Source of the DNA: Cytobacillus stercorigallinarum
Lineage (GTDB): Bacteria > Bacillota > Bacilli > Bacillales > Cytobacillaceae
NCBI RefSeq assembly: GCF_014836495.1
Contig: NZ_JACSQT010000013.1
Span: forward strand, 22,320-86,319
Direction: 5' to 3'
DNA: 64,000 bases
Shown: piece by piece, positions 7,841 through 24,229 of the stretch
How positions within the stretch are numbered: the stretch's first letter is position 1
Layout: the number at the start of each line of letters is the position of its first letter
Translations under genes and position numbers: made by a program
Notes under the pieces: generated by a model
What the model saw: the letters and a program-made list of their open reading frames with translations, nothing else
Database searches by the model: none
Told to the model about the DNA's origin: nothing

Positions 7841-8560
7841 TGAAACTTTGTTTCCTTCTTGTGTGCGCTTTTCCGAGTTGCCCACTCTTCTTATCCTTGT
7901 TTCTTACTCTTGTGTGCGCTTTTCCGGTTTACCCACACTTCTCAGACTTGTTTCTTACTCTTGTGTGCGCTTTTTCGGTTTACCCACTCTTCTTATCCTT
8001 GTTTCTTACTCTTGTTTTCCGGTTTGCCCACACTTCTCATCCTTGTTTCTTACTCTTGTGTGCGCTTTTCCCATTTGCCCACACTTCTCAACCTTGTTTC
8101 TTACTCTTGTGTGCGCTTTTCCGGTTTGCCCACTCTTCTTCTCCTTGCTTCTTACACTTGTGTGCGCATTTCCCATTTGCCCACACTTCTTATCCTTTTT
8201 TCTTACTCTTGTGTGCGCATTTTCGGTTTACCCACACTTCTCAGACTTGTTTCTCATACTTGTGTGCGCATTTTCGGTTTACCCACTCTTCTTCTCCTTG
8301 CTTCTTACACTTGTGTGCGCATTTTCGGTTTACCCACTCTTCTTCTCCTTGCTTCTTACACTTGTGTGCGCATTTCCGGTTTACCCACACTTCTCAACCT
8401 TGTTTCTTACTCTTGTGTGCGCATTTCCGGTTTGCCCACACTTCTTATCCTTGCTTCTTACACTTGTGCGCGCATTTCCAATTGCCCACATATCTTACGC
8501 TTATTCCCCACACTTATGTTCGTAATTCCAATTTGCCACCAACACAATCATATTTGTGTT
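7841..8560. repeat. Tandem array of a 51-bp repeat (13 units plus degenerate ends)
   Basis: Units begin with GTGTGCGC at 7861, 7912, 7963, 8014 (variant), 8058, 8109, 8160, 8211, 8262, 8313, 8364, 8415 and 8466. Spacing is exactly 51 bp, except that the 8014 unit is 44 bp because it lacks 7 nt. Partial units flank the array (from about 7841 and from 8516). The plus strand is about three-quarters pyrimidine. In the CACAC-type units, GTGTG-C-GC pairs with GC-C-CACAC to give an imperfect hairpin. Because 51 is a multiple of three, all three plus frames and one minus frame stay open through the array; I do not call these proteins. There are no unique spacers, so it is not CRISPR. Confidence 0.93.
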
Positions 8561-8750
8561 TCCATCCGCTTGTGACCCTATTTAGGCTTGGCTCATTTCC
8601 TCAAAATCTCGCATTTTGTTGAACTTATAAGACACAAGAACTTTCAATCTGGCTCTGGCGATTTATCCTTTATTTTCCCATTAACTCAAACACTTTAGTC
8701 TCTTATCCTTTTTACACAAATCCTACCAAACATAATTAATTAGATATAAT

Positions 8751-8778
8751 AAAAAAGCCGCCACTATTGATGGCGAGC
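8751..8778 (-). terminator. Intrinsic terminator in the rplQ-ecfA1 gap
   Basis: Minus-strand stem GC-CGCCA / TGGCG-GC around TCAATAG, with one bulged A, followed by UUUUUU (complement of 8751-8756). It lies about 350 nt beyond rplQ, so it could end read-through from the alpha operon or a short unannotated RNA. Confidence 0.7.
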
Positions 8779-8871
8779 TACTATGTGTATGGAGTTTTAT
8801 CTTATCTGCATTATCTCCATAACAAAGGCTCGTTAACAATTGCCTTGCAATGGTAGTTTTTAAAAAAGCCT

Positions 8872-8935
8872 GCATCCTCATCCAAGTAATACAGGCATTC
8901 CTGTATGGACGAGTAAAGCACATGGATGAAGATGC
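8872..8935. repeat. Compound inverted repeat (13-bp outer and 7-bp inner arms)
   Basis: Outer arms GCATCCTCATCCA (8872-8884) and TGGATGAAGATGC (8923-8935) pair at 12 of 13 positions. Inside lies the perfect pair ATACAGG (8889-8895) / CCTGTAT (8900-8906) with a 4-nt loop. On the minus strand the structure is followed after 3 nt by six U residues (8863-8868). It could be a long terminator, a structured small RNA or a mobile-element remnant. Confidence 0.7.
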
Positions 8936-9026
8936 AAAGAGCTAGACGTCACACCTCAATCTTACGGGTGTCCATCGTAACACTCAAAATGGTTTTGCTC
9001 ATTGGCTTTAGGGGTATCCCTATTTA

Positions 9027-9075
9027 AAGAAAGAGGGCATTGAATAAGTTCCAATGAAACCATTCAGGCGCCCTC
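9027..9075 (-). terminator. Probable terminator of the alpha operon after rplQ
   Basis: GAGGGC (9075-9070) pairs with GCCCTC (9038-9033) in the minus-strand RNA, enclosing a partly self-complementary loop, and is followed by UUUCUUU. It starts 55 nt after the rplQ stop. The stem is short and the loop long, so efficiency is uncertain. Confidence 0.55.
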
Positions 9076-9130
9076 AATCTGCACATGAATCCCAAAGGTT
9101 AGGTTATCCTAATCTTAGAAGATACGTTTA

Positions 9131-9493
9131 TTATACTAATTCGATGATTACCATTGGTGCTGCGTCGCCACGACGAGGACCGATTTTCATAATACGAGTG
9201 TAACCACCTTGACGCTCTTCATAACGAGGAGCAATATCACTGAACAATTTTTGAACAGCATCTTGGTTTTTCTCAGCATCAGCTACTTCATGACGAACAA
9301 ATGCAGCTGCTTGGCGACGAGCGTGAAGGTCTCCACGTTTACCAAGTGTGATCATTTTTTCAACTACTGAACGAAGTTCTTTAGCACGAGCTTCAGTTGT
9401 TTCAATACGCTCATTGATGATTAAATCTGTTGCTAAGTCACGTAACATCGCTTTACGTTGAGCGCTAGTACGTCCTAACTTTCTGTATCCCAT
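9131..9493 (-). CDS. rplQ: 50S ribosomal protein L17
   Basis: 120 residues, beginning '[20 protein letters not shown]' and ending '[15 protein letters not shown]', the full Bacillus length. L17 binds 23S rRNA near the exit-tunnel opening. It follows rpoA by 51 nt and is the last gene of the S10-spc-alpha supercluster here. The usual next gene, ecfA1, is displaced by about 1.6 kb. Confidence 0.98.
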   Translation of the reverse strand: MGYRKLGRTSAQRKAMLRDLATDLIINERIETTEARAKELRSVVEKMITLGKRGDLHARRQAAAFVRHEVADAEKNQDAVQKLFSDIAPRYEERQGGYTRIMKIGPRRGDAAPMVIIELV

Positions 9494-9544
9494 GAAAGTT
9501 TCCCTCCTTTGTTGAAGTCATTAAAGGCTAGATTTAAAAGACAA

Positions 9545-10489
9545 TCAGTCGTCTTTACGCAAACCTAATCCAAGCTCTTCTAGTTTATGTTTTACTTCCT
9601 CTAGAGACTTCCTACCTAAGTTACGTACTTTCATCATATCTTCTTCAGTTTTATTAGCTAACTCCTGAACAGTATTGATGCCTGCACGTTTTAAGCAGTT
9701 GTATGAACGAACAGATAAATCTAGTTCTTCAATTGTCATTTCAAGGACTTTTTCTTTTTGGTCTTCTTCTTTTTCAACCATAATTTCAGCATTTTGAGCT
9801 TCATCAGTTAAACCAACAAAGATATTCAAATGCTCAGTTAAGATCTTCGCTCCAAGTGCAACTGCATCTTGAGGGCCAGTACTTCCGTCAGTCCAAACAT
9901 CAAAAGTCAATTTATCAAAATTACTCAATTGACCAACACGAGTATTCTCAACTTGATATTGTACGCGTGAAACTGGCGTATAAATAGAATCAATAGGAAT
10001 AACACCGATTGGTTGATCTTCTTTTTTGTTTTGAACAGCTGGTGTATAACCACGACCACGTTTAGCAGTTAGACGCATATGCAAATGACCATTTGAACCA
10101 AGAGTAGCAATATGAAGATCCGGATTAAGAATCTCTACATCACTATCATGTGTTACATCTGCAGCAGTAACTACACCTTCGCTTTGAACATCAATTTCTA
10201 ATGTTTTTTCTTCATCAGAATAGATTTTCAATGCAAGCTTTTTAATGTTTAAAATGATAGATGTTACATCTTCTACGACGCCTTCAATTGTTGAGAACTC
10301 ATGAAGTACCCCATCAATTTGGATCGAAGTGACAGCGGCACCTGGGAGTGAGGATAATAGGATACGACGTAAGGAGTTACCCAAAGTTGTTCCATATCCA
10401 CGCTCAAGTGGTTCTACGACGAACTTACCATACTTAGCATCATCGCTGATCTCAACCGTTTCGATTTTTGGTTTTTCTATTTCGATCAT
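9545..10489 (-). CDS. rpoA: DNA-directed RNA polymerase alpha subunit
   Basis: 314 residues from ATG 10489, chosen because GGAGGGTG lies just upstream and the family begins '[10 protein letters not shown]'; the frame stays open for 29 further codons upstream. The N-terminal domain (1 to about 230) dimerises and assembles beta and beta-prime ('[19 protein letters not shown]'). An acidic linker leads to the C-terminal DNA- and activator-binding domain ('[16 protein letters not shown]', '[19 protein letters not shown]'). A 170-bp gap separates it from rpsK; a TATAAT occurs there at about 10621-10626, but without a good -35. Confidence 0.98.
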   Translation of the reverse strand: MIEIEKPKIETVEISDDAKYGKFVVEPLERGYGTTLGNSLRRILLSSLPGAAVTSIQIDGVLHEFSTIEGVVEDVTSIILNIKKLALKIYSDEEKTLEIDVQSEGVVTAADVTHDSDVEILNPDLHIATLGSNGHLHMRLTAKRGRGYTPAVQNKKEDQPIGVIPIDSIYTPVSRVQYQVENTRVGQLSNFDKLTFDVWTDGSTGPQDAVALGAKILTEHLNIFVGLTDEAQNAEIMVEKEEDQKEKVLEMTIEELDLSVRSYNCLKRAGINTVQELANKTEEDMMKVRNLGRKSLEEVKHKLEELGLGLRKDD

Positions 10490-10659
10490 CAAAATACACC
10501 CTCCTTCAAAACGTCGAAACCCCGGCTTGTTAACCGAAATTCCCCCATGTATACGTTCCCGTTTTGTGCACAACAACTGGAATAATAAATACTGTATAAT
10601 TCATTTACTTTGTATCATATCCCATTATAGACAGGGATTCAAAAGTTTATACAGATTAA

Positions 10660-11064
<405 letters not shown>

Positions 11065-11071
11065 TTACCGA

Positions 11072-11437
11072 TTATTTCTTTTTGTTCGCTACAGTCTTAC
11101 GAGGACCTTTACGTGTACGAGCATTGTTTTTAGTATTTTGTCCGCGAACAGGTAAGCCACGACGGTGACGAAGACCGCGGTAGGATCCGATTTCCATTAG
11201 ACGTTTGATGTTAAGTGATACTTCACGACGAAGGTCACCTTCAACTTTTAATGAATCGATTTGCTCACGAATTTTGTTTAATTCATCTTCAGTAAGATCG
11301 CGTACACGAGTATTCTCGTTTACACCAGCTTCTGCTAGAACTTTTTGAGCAGTTGTTTTACCAATACCATAGATATAAGTTAATGAGATTACTACACGTT
11401 TTTCACGTGGTACATCTACACCTGCAATACGTGCCAC
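11072..11437 (-). CDS. rpsM: 30S ribosomal protein S13
   Basis: 121 residues, '[20 protein letters not shown]' through the basic tail '[17 protein letters not shown]'. S13 lies in the 30S head and forms inter-subunit bridges, with its tail near the P-site tRNA. The start is GTG 11437: GGAGGTG lies upstream and an in-frame stop (TAG) immediately precedes it, so no ATG is available. Confidence 0.97.
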   Translation of the reverse strand: MARIAGVDVPREKRVVISLTYIYGIGKTTAQKVLAEAGVNENTRVRDLTEDELNKIREQIDSLKVEGDLRREVSLNIKRLMEIGSYRGLRHRRGLPVRGQNTKNNARTRKGPRKTVANKKK

Positions 11438-11458
11438 TATATGCGCACCTCCTTCAAA

Positions 11459-11826
<368 letters not shown>

Positions 11827-12121
11827 TAAACAAGTCTCCCTTCCATAAAATCATATACGAAATACATCAAATGCTTTCCCAAGCATGTAGATTCTTTGCT
11901 AAAAGGTTCGCAGAATAACACATTCGGACATTCCGATACATAATCTCATAGGTCGCGTAATCAATGCAAGCTTTATGAGCTAATAATCATCTTACTCAAA
12001 ACAAATGATTTTAAACATATACACAACAACCTTCTGATTATAACATAAAAAGAGTTTGACGTCTCCTTATAGTAAAAAGAAAAATGAGTTAGAAACGGAG
12101 TATTTTAGAAAAGTTTTACTG
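11827..12121. other. 295-bp map-infA gap with promoter and long infA leader
   Basis: No coding sequence is visible. An extended -10 element at 12037-12045 points toward infA, leaving a leader of roughly 200 nt. The leader has the short inverted pair GCATTTGATG-like at 11865-11880 and CATGCTTGGGAAAGCAT around 11876-11892, which could form a small hairpin. No known riboswitch was recognised. Confidence 0.5.
12037..12045 (-). promoter_or_regulatory. Extended -10 promoter upstream of infA
   Basis: TGTTATAAT on the minus strand (TG at 12044-12045, TATAAT at 12037-12042). No good -35 hexamer lies 17 nt upstream, which is common for extended -10 promoters. It would allow infA-rpmJ-rpsM-rpsK expression independent of the spc operon. 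Confidence 0.55.
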
Positions 12122-13530
<1,409 letters not shown>

Positions 13531-13575
13531 CTATTCTATTAGGGTTTGAGGGAACAATTGTCCCCTTAAACCTTT

Positions 13576-14871
13576 CTATTTGATAAAACCTTTATAATGA
13601 CGTTTAACTAGCTGAGACTCTAACTGCTTGTAAGTGTCAAGAGCTACACCAATCACGATTAGTAAGCTTGTTCCACCGATTTGAGCAGTTTCTGGTAGCC
13701 CTGCAACATTAATGAAGAACATTGGAATGATTGCAATTGCTGTTAAGAAAAGAGCACCAACAAAAGTTAAACGATATAAAACTTTCGTTAAATATTCCTG
13801 TGTGTTTTTACCAGGACGGATACCTGGTACATAACCACCTTGATTCTTCAAGTTATCAGAGACTTTCTCTGGGTTTACTTGAATGAATGCATAGAAATAT
13901 GTGAAAGCAATAATTAATGCAGCATAGATGACCATACCGATTGGCTCAGTATAATCAAATATCTTCTGGATCCAAGTCGTTACACTGTTCGATTCAAAAA
14001 AGCCTGCAATCGTTCGTGGTGTAATGATAAATGAAATCGCAAAGATAACAGGGATAACACCTGCAGCATTTACTTTTAAAGGTAAATGAGTGTTTTGAAC
14101 ACCTACTGGCGTCTTACCTGCTGATGCACGTTTTGCATATTGTACTGGAATTTTTCTTAATGCCTGTTGGATAAAGATTGTTCCAACTACAATAGCAATA
14201 ACCGCAAGCACGATAAGTACGAGGGTTACGATACGTAGGAATAATTGATCTCCAGCACCTTCAATTTGCTGCGCATAAATTTGGTTAGCGATGGAAGGAA
14301 TACCGGCAACAATTCCAGCGAAGATAATAATAGAGATACCATTACCAACACCTTTTTCCGTAATTTGCTCCCCTAACCACATTAAAAAAGCAGTTCCTGC
14401 AGTTAATACTGTAGCAATTAATAAATAAGAGCCAATACCCTGATTTTCAATTAACATGCCACCAGCAAGATTATTAAACCCGTAAGACATACCAAGAGCT
14501 TGGATAAAACCAAGCACGATAGTAAAGTATCGTGTAAACTGAGCTAGTTTACGACGACCTGCCTCACCTTGCTTAGCCCATTCCGTAAATTTCGGCACAA
14601 CATCCATTTGTAGTAACTGAACAATGATTGATGCTGTAATATACGGCATGATTCCCATCGCAAGAATTGAGAAGTTTAATAACGCACCGCCACCAAATAC
14701 ATTCAAGACACCAAATACACTCATTTGATCCTGTGACTGTAAAATTTGTGCATTCACCCCTGGAACGGGGATAAATGTGCCGATGCGAAATACAATTAAC
14801 ATTAATAGGGTGAAAATAATCTTTCTTCTTATGTCACCCACGCGCATAAAATTGGAGATTGTCTGAAGCAT
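13576..14871 (-). CDS. secY: Preprotein translocase subunit SecY
   Basis: 431 residues with ten predicted membrane helices; it forms the protein-conducting channel with SecE (46848-47030) and SecG. Conserved pieces include 'RIGTFIPVPGVN' near the start, the plug region 'GGGALLNFSILAMGIMPYIT', and the cytoplasmic loop 'NLKNQGGYVPGIRPG' that contacts SecA and ribosomes. Its ATG overlaps the rplO stop by one base (TAATG). Confidence 0.98.
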   Translation of the reverse strand: MLQTISNFMRVGDIRRKIIFTLLMLIVFRIGTFIPVPGVNAQILQSQDQMSVFGVLNVFGGGALLNFSILAMGIMPYITASIIVQLLQMDVVPKFTEWAKQGEAGRRKLAQFTRYFTIVLGFIQALGMSYGFNNLAGGMLIENQGIGSYLLIATVLTAGTAFLMWLGEQITEKGVGNGISIIIFAGIVAGIPSIANQIYAQQIEGAGDQLFLRIVTLVLIVLAVIAIVVGTIFIQQALRKIPVQYAKRASAGKTPVGVQNTHLPLKVNAAGVIPVIFAISFIITPRTIAGFFESNSVTTWIQKIFDYTEPIGMVIYAALIIAFTYFYAFIQVNPEKVSDNLKNQGGYVPGIRPGKNTQEYLTKVLYRLTFVGALFLTAIAIIPMFFINVAGLPETAQIGGTSLLIVIGVALDTYKQLESQLVKRHYKGFIK

Positions 14872-15311
14872 TAGATCACCTCGGCTTTACCGCCGGCAGC
14901 TTCGATTGCTTCTTTAGCCGCAGCAGAGAATTTATGAGCTTTCACTGTAAGCTTTTTCTCTACGTTGCCTTTAGCAAGAACTTTGATTCCTGCTTTTTCG
15001 TTACTTACAACACCCGTTTCAATAAGAAGCTCTGGAGTAATTTCCGCTCCATCTTCAAAACGATTAAGTGCGTCAAGATTAACTACCGCATATTCTTTAC
15101 GGTTAATGTTAGTGAATCCGCGTTTTGGTAAGCGTCTGAATAAAGGTGTTTGACCACCTTCGAATCCAGGACGTACGCCGCCGCCAGAACGAGCATTTTG
15201 ACCTTTATGTCCCTTACCAGCAGTTTTACCGTTACCTGAACCAATACCGCGACCTTTGCGTTTACGTTCTTGACGTGAACCTTCTGCAGGTTTTAATTCA
15301 TGAAGTTTCAT
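14871..15311 (-). CDS. rplO: 50S ribosomal protein L15
   Basis: 146 residues; the Gly/Arg/Lys-rich N-terminal extension ('[20 protein letters not shown]') penetrates 23S rRNA. The C-terminal half has the L15 fold ('[17 protein letters not shown]'). It is coupled to secY by a one-base stop/start overlap and follows rpmD by 34 nt, as in other spc operons. Confidence 0.98.
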   Translation of the reverse strand: MKLHELKPAEGSRQERKRKGRGIGSGNGKTAGKGHKGQNARSGGGVRPGFEGGQTPLFRRLPKRGFTNINRKEYAVVNLDALNRFEDGAEITPELLIETGVVSNEKAGIKVLAKGNVEKKLTVKAHKFSAAAKEAIEAAGGKAEVI

Positions 15312-15345
15312 GTTGGCACCTCCTTATTTTGTAGAAGATCGAAAA

Positions 15346-15528
15346 TTATTTTTCAGTTACCGTTACAAGATGAGCAACTTTATTAATCATACCACGGATG
15401 GCAGGATTGTCTTGGTGCTCAACTGTTTGGTGCATTTTGCGTAATCCAAGAGCTTTGACTGTTTGGCGTTGGTCCTCAGGGCGACCAATCACACTGCGAG
15501 TGAGGGTAACTTCTAGTTTATTCGCCAT
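15346..15528 (-). CDS. rpmD: 50S ribosomal protein L30
   Basis: 60 residues, '[20 protein letters not shown]' and '[20 protein letters not shown]', the full short bacterial form. It binds 23S rRNA near the 5S rRNA side. It lies between rpsE and rplO with GGAGGG before the ATG. Confidence 0.98.
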   Translation of the reverse strand: MANKLEVTLTRSVIGRPEDQRQTVKALGLRKMHQTVEHQDNPAIRGMINKVAHLVTVTEK

Positions 15529-15541
15529 TTGATTTCCCTCC

Positions 15542-16428
<887 letters not shown>

Positions 16429-16460
16429 TTCGGTCACTCCTTTCGTTTAGCTATGCAGCA

Positions 16461-17000
16461 TTACTTACCTGTTTTACCTTCTTTACGACGAACATATTCT
16501 CCTTCATACCTAATACCTTTTCCTTTGTAAGGTTCTGGAGGACGAACGTCACGAATGTTAGCCGCTAAAGCGCCTACACGTTCTTTACTTGCACCTTTTA
16601 CTACTACTTTCGTATTAGCTGGTACTTCGATTTCGATACCTTCTTCAGGTTCGATTTCAACTGGGTGAGAGTATCCAACGTTCAATACAAGCTTTTTACC
16701 TTGTTTTTGGGCACGGTAACCGACACCGATAAGTTCTAAGCCTTTTTCGAAGCCTTTAGATACACCTTCAACCATGTTTGCGATCAAAGCACGAGTTGTA
16801 CCATGAAGCGCACGGTGTTCTTTTTGATCAGAAGGACGCACGATGTTGATTACGTTCTCTTCGATGTTAATTGCGATATCTTTATTAAAAGTGTGAGAAA
16901 GCTCACCTTTAGGACCCTTTACAATAACGTGATGATTTTCATCAACAGTTACAGTTACTCCACTAGGGATTTCAATTGGTTTTTTACCTATACGGGACAT
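16461..17000 (-). CDS. rplF: 50S ribosomal protein L6
   Basis: 179 residues with the two-repeat L6 fold: '[16 protein letters not shown]' at the start and the conserved '[20 protein letters not shown]' near the end. L6 sits at the base of the L7/L12 stalk and contacts the sarcin-ricin loop. It follows rpsH by 31 nt. Confidence 0.98.
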   Translation of the reverse strand: MSRIGKKPIEIPSGVTVTVDENHHVIVKGPKGELSHTFNKDIAINIEENVINIVRPSDQKEHRALHGTTRALIANMVEGVSKGFEKGLELIGVGYRAQKQGKKLVLNVGYSHPVEIEPEEGIEIEVPANTKVVVKGASKERVGALAANIRDVRPPEPYKGKGIRYEGEYVRRKEGKTGK

Positions 17001-17031
17001 TTATTGCACCTCCATTCTTTCTGAAACTATA

Positions 17032-17430
17032 TTACCAAACGTACGCTAGTACTTCTCCGCCTACTTGTTTCGCGCGAGCTTCTTTGTCTGTAAGAACGCC
17101 TTGAGAAGTAGAAACGAGTGCGATACCAAGACCGTTAAGTACGCGTGGTACCTCATCAGCTTTAGCATAAACACGAAGACCAGGTTTACTGATACGTTTT
17201 AATCCTGTGATTACACGCTCATTTTTAGCACCGTATTTTAAGAAAATGCGGATAATGCCTTGCTTGTTATCTTCGATAAACTCTACATCACGTACGAAGC
17301 CTTCACGCTTAAGGATTTCAGCAACTTCTTTTTTAATATTAGAAGCAGGAACTTCTAATTTTTCGTGACGAACCATGTTCGCATTACGGATGCGAGTTAG
17401 CAAATCTGCAATTGGATCTGTCATGACCAT
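17032..17430 (-). CDS. rpsH: 30S ribosomal protein S8
   Basis: 132 residues, '[20 protein letters not shown]' to '[15 protein letters not shown]'. S8 binds helix 21 of 16S rRNA and is essential for central-domain assembly; in enterobacteria it also represses the spc operon, but no target site was identified here. It follows rpsN by 29 nt. Confidence 0.98.
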   Translation of the reverse strand: MVMTDPIADLLTRIRNANMVRHEKLEVPASNIKKEVAEILKREGFVRDVEFIEDNKQGIIRIFLKYGAKNERVITGLKRISKPGLRVYAKADEVPRVLNGLGIALVSTSQGVLTDKEARAKQVGGEVLAYVW

Positions 17431-17459
17431 TGTTTTTACCTCCTTCCCTAACTTTGGGT

Positions 17460-17663
<204 letters not shown>

Positions 17664-17670
17664 TTAACGA

Positions 17671-18210
17671 TTACTTTTGGAATGGCATTCCAAATTGTGT
17701 TAAAAGTTCACGAGCTTCTTCATCAGTATTGGCAGTTGTTACGATAACGATATCCATACCACGAACTTTGCTTACTTTATCGTAATCGATCTCAGGGAAG
17801 ATCAATTGCTCTTTAATACCAAGTGTGTAATTTCCGCGTCCGTCGAAAGACTTTTTAGAAATACCACGGAAGTCACGTACACGTGGAAGAGAAACAGATA
17901 CTAATTTATCGAAGAATTCGTACATGCGTTCTCCACGTAAAGTAACTTTCGCTCCGATTGGCATACCTTCACGTAAGCGGAAGCCAGCGATTGATTTTTT
18001 CGCGCGAGTGATAACAGGTTTTTGACCTGCAAGTAGTGTTAATTCCTCAACAGCATTATCTAATGCTTTAGAGTTTTGCACTGCATCACCCACACCCATG
18101 TTGATAACGATTTTTTCAAGTTTTGGTACTTGCATTACTGATTTATAGTTAAACTTGCTCACAAGAGCAGGAGTAATTTCTTTTACATGTTTTTCTTTTA
18201 GGCGGTTCAT
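17671..18210 (-). CDS. rplE: 50S ribosomal protein L5
   Basis: 179 residues with '[20 protein letters not shown]' and '[20 protein letters not shown]'. L5 binds 5S rRNA and forms a bridge to S13 in the 30S head. It follows rplX by 26 nt with GGAGG before the ATG. Confidence 0.98.
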   Translation of the reverse strand: MNRLKEKHVKEITPALVSKFNYKSVMQVPKLEKIVINMGVGDAVQNSKALDNAVEELTLLAGQKPVITRAKKSIAGFRLREGMPIGAKVTLRGERMYEFFDKLVSVSLPRVRDFRGISKKSFDGRGNYTLGIKEQLIFPEIDYDKVSKVRGMDIVIVTTANTDEEARELLTQFGMPFQK

Positions 18211-18236
18211 CGATTGTACCTCCCTTCTTCATTGAT

Positions 18237-18548
18237 CTATTTATCTAAAGATTCACCTGATTTTTTTGCTACACGCACTTTTTTCCCATCAACCGTTTGA
18301 TAGCCTACGCGAGTTGGTTCACCAGATTTAGGGTCAACCGGCATAACGTTTGATACATGAATAGGTGCTTCTTGGCTAAGGATTCCACCTTGAGGATTCA
18401 AGTTAGATGGTTTAGCGTGTTTCTTTACGATATTAACACCTTCTACAAGAACGCGTTCTTGTTTTGGGTAAGCAGCAAGAATAACGCCTGATTTGCCTTT
18501 ATCCTTACCAGAGATGACCATTACTTTATCACCTTTTTTTACATGCAT
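18237..18548 (-). CDS. rplX: 50S ribosomal protein L24
   Basis: 103 residues from ATG 18548, 7 nt after AAGGAGG; the frame is open eight codons further upstream but without a ribosome binding site. The KOW motif is in '[20 protein letters not shown]'. L24 nucleates 50S assembly and lines the exit of the peptide tunnel. It follows rplN by 36 nt. Confidence 0.97.
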   Translation of the reverse strand: MHVKKGDKVMVISGKDKGKSGVILAAYPKQERVLVEGVNIVKKHAKPSNLNPQGGILSQEAPIHVSNVMPVDPKSGEPTRVGYQTVDGKKVRVAKKSGESLDK

Positions 18549-18584
18549 CTGTGTGCACCTCCTTAAAGGCATTTTGTTTAATTT

Positions 18585-18974
<390 letters not shown>

Positions 18975-18994
18975 TCAAACATATTTCCGAACAA

Positions 18995-19273
<279 letters not shown>

Positions 19274-19279
19274 TCAATA

Positions 19280-19904
<625 letters not shown>

Positions 19905-19905
19905 A

Positions 19906-20922
<1,017 letters not shown>

Positions 20923-20925
20923 TCA

Positions 20926-21255
<330 letters not shown>

Positions 21256-21264
21256 TCAATCCCG

Positions 21265-22116
<852 letters not shown>

Positions 22117-22123
22117 TTAGAAA

Positions 22124-22408
22124 TTAAGCTTCAAAGATTTCGATTTCTTTGCTGTCAGCAGTTAGTTTAACAATCGCTTTACGGCGTTTGTTTGTATAAC
22201 CACCGAATTTACCCATGCGCTTGAATTTACCTTTGTAGTTCATGATGTTCACTTTTTCAACTTTTACATCAAAGATTTCTTGAACAGCATCTTTAACTTG
22301 AGTTTTATTAGCTCTTACATCAACTTCAAATGTATATTTTTTGTCAGCCATGATGTCAGTAGAACGTTCAGTGATAACGGGGCGCTTAATGATATCGCGT
22401 GCATCCAT
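22124..22408 (-). CDS. rplW: 50S ribosomal protein L23
   Basis: 94 residues, '[20 protein letters not shown]' and '[20 protein letters not shown]'. L23 at the tunnel exit is the main docking point for trigger factor and SRP. Its ATG overlaps the rplD stop by one base (TAATG), indicating coupling. Confidence 0.98.
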   Translation of the reverse strand: MDARDIIKRPVITERSTDIMADKKYTFEVDVRANKTQVKDAVQEIFDVKVEKVNIMNYKGKFKRMGKFGGYTNKRRKAIVKLTADSKEIEIFEA

Positions 22409-23031
22409 TATGCAAGCACCTCCTCTACTTTTTCGACCGCTTGCTTCGTCATGATCAATTTATCATGATTTAAAACGTCTAATACGCTGATTCCGTTAGC
22501 AGTAACAACTGTTACTCCAGGGATGTTACGAGCAGATAATGCTACGTTTTCATCGATGTCTGCAGTTACGATTAACGCTTTAGAATCTACAGAAAGACCT
22601 TTAAGTAGACCTTTAAAGTCTTTTGTTTTTGGAGCTTCGAAAGATAGAGTTTCTAATACTAGAATGTTCTCTTCCGCAACTTTAGTAGATAACGCTGATT
22701 TGATAGCTAAGCGACGAACTTTTTTAGGTAATTTGTAGCTATAGCTGCGTGGTACAGGACCAAATACAGTACCGCCTCCGCGCCATTGTGGTGAACGAAT
22801 TGAACCTTGACGAGCACGACCTGTGCCTTTTTGACGCCATGGTTTACGTCCTCCGCCAGCTACTTCAGAACGAATTTTAGTTTTATGAGTTCCTTGACGT
22901 AGAGAAGCTCTTTGCATAATAACAGCTTCAAACATCACGTGGTTGTTTGGCTCGATACCAAAGATTGAGTCGTTCAGCTCAATATCGCCAACTTGTGAAC
23001 CACTTTGGTTTAATAATGCAACTTTAGGCAT
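22408..23031 (-). CDS. rplD: 50S ribosomal protein L4
   Basis: 207 residues. The extended tunnel loop is '[20 protein letters not shown]'. L4 is an assembly initiator; in Escherichia coli it also represses the S10 operon, but that mechanism is not established in Bacillus. One-base overlap with rplW; 24 nt after rplC. Confidence 0.98.
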   Translation of the reverse strand: MPKVALLNQSGSQVGDIELNDSIFGIEPNNHVMFEAVIMQRASLRQGTHKTKIRSEVAGGGRKPWRQKGTGRARQGSIRSPQWRGGGTVFGPVPRSYSYKLPKKVRRLAIKSALSTKVAEENILVLETLSFEAPKTKDFKGLLKGLSVDSKALIVTADIDENVALSARNIPGVTVVTANGISVLDVLNHDKLIMTKQAVEKVEEVLA

Positions 23032-23055
23032 TCTTACTTCCTCCTTTCCGGGTTA

Positions 23056-23685
23056 TTACTTTGCTTTAACCGCACTTACTAGTTTTAGAAGCGCTTTTTT
23101 AGAGCCAGGTACATTACCTTTTACTAATAGAAGATTGCGTTCTGCATCTACTTTTACGATTTCAAGGTTTTGTACAGTGATTTGTTCTCCGCCCATGCGA
23201 CCAGGTAATAATTTACCTTTAAATACGCGGTTTGGAGCAACAGGACCCATTGAACCTGGGCGACGGTGGTAACGTGAACCGTGTGCCATTGGTCCGCGAG
23301 ATTGTCCGTGGCGTTTAATTGCACCTTGGAAACCTTTACCTTTTGAAATTCCTGTTACATCAATTTTTTCACCTTCAGCGAAAATATCAACTTTGACTTC
23401 CTGACCAACTTCATACTCAGCTAAGTCAGCTCCGCGTAATTCGCGAACGAAGCGCTTAGGAGTAGTATCAGCTTTAGCAGCGTGTCCTTTTTCCGGTTTG
23501 TTTGAAAGCTTTTCGCGTTTATCTTCAAAACCGATTTGGATTGCTTCGTATCCATCAGTATCAACTGATTTCTTTTGAAGAACAACGTTTGGAGTAGCTT
23601 CAACCACTGTTACCGGGATAAGATCACCGTTTTCAGCAAATACTTGAGTCATACCAATCTTTCTTCCTAAGATTCCTTTGGTCAT
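23056..23685 (-). CDS. rplC: 50S ribosomal protein L3
   Basis: 209 residues from ATG 23685; a GTG three codons earlier lies inside the AGGAGGTG site. The loop near the peptidyl-transferase centre is '[20 protein letters not shown]'. L3 nucleates 50S assembly at the 23S 3' end. It follows rpsJ by 36 nt. Confidence 0.98.
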   Translation of the reverse strand: MTKGILGRKIGMTQVFAENGDLIPVTVVEATPNVVLQKKSVDTDGYEAIQIGFEDKREKLSNKPEKGHAAKADTTPKRFVRELRGADLAEYEVGQEVKVDIFAEGEKIDVTGISKGKGFQGAIKRHGQSRGPMAHGSRYHRRPGSMGPVAPNRVFKGKLLPGRMGGEQITVQNLEIVKVDAERNLLLVKGNVPGSKKALLKLVSAVKAK

Positions 23686-23721
23686 TTCAGTCACACCTCC
23701 TAGATTGTTTTAATGTATTAA

Positions 23722-24160
<439 letters not shown>

Positions 24161-24161
24161 T

Positions 24162-24190
24162 ATTATACAGAAAAGACATAACAAATGCAA
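24162..24190 (-). promoter_or_regulatory. S10 operon promoter, proximal
   Basis: TTGCAT (24185-24190), a 17-nt spacer and TATAAT (24162-24167) on the minus strand. The start would fall near 24155, giving a leader of about 125 nt before rpsJ. Confidence 0.7.
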
Positions 24191-24229
24191 CCATTGATTG
24201 CGTTTCTCTCTGTTCTGCACACTTTTAAC

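Larger units (their letters stand above)
8561..9130. other. Gene-free gap between the repeat array and rplQ, rich in inverted repeats
   Basis: No ORF here looks like a protein gene. In the minus direction after rplQ the stretch contains: a weak GATTAGG/CCTAACC hairpin (9099-9116), a GAGGGC/GCCCTC hairpin with a U-rich tail (9033-9075), an ACACC/GGTGT hairpin (8951-8971), a compound inverted repeat (8872-8935) followed by six U residues, and a terminator at 8751-8778. A short minus-strand frame around 8950-9010 ends '...SVTMDTRKIEV'; it might be the tail of a decayed gene or transposase, but I cannot identify it. Confidence 0.6.

Noticed and set aside
7841..8560. CRISPR array
   Set aside because: There are no unique spacers; the whole 51-bp unit repeats with scattered substitutions. 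No cas genes are present.
7815..8622. Three long overlapping plus-strand reading frames of about 236-253 codons
   Set aside because: They are a by-product of a 51-bp tandem repeat without stop codons. All three frames are open at once, none has a ribosome binding site I can see, and the composition (Cys, Leu, Phe, Ser, Pro) is simply the repeat translated.
8723..8923. A 66-codon minus-strand frame
   Set aside because: It crosses a compound inverted repeat and runs through a terminator hairpin, has no ribosome binding site and no recognisable motif.
8940..9020. Possible transposase tail (minus-strand 'SVTMDTRKIEV' before a stop)
   Set aside because: The frame is open for only a few dozen codons and I cannot match it to a known element; no terminal repeats or target duplication were found.
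10490..10659. Promoter in the rpsK-rpoA gap
   Set aside because: TATAAT is present, but no acceptable -35 lies at 16-18 nt and no TG extension precedes it; evidence too weak to list.
11827..12121. Small KOW-protein gene expected by some bacilli between map and infA
   Set aside because: All frames were scanned by eye; none encodes a KOW motif, and the stretch looks like promoter plus leader.
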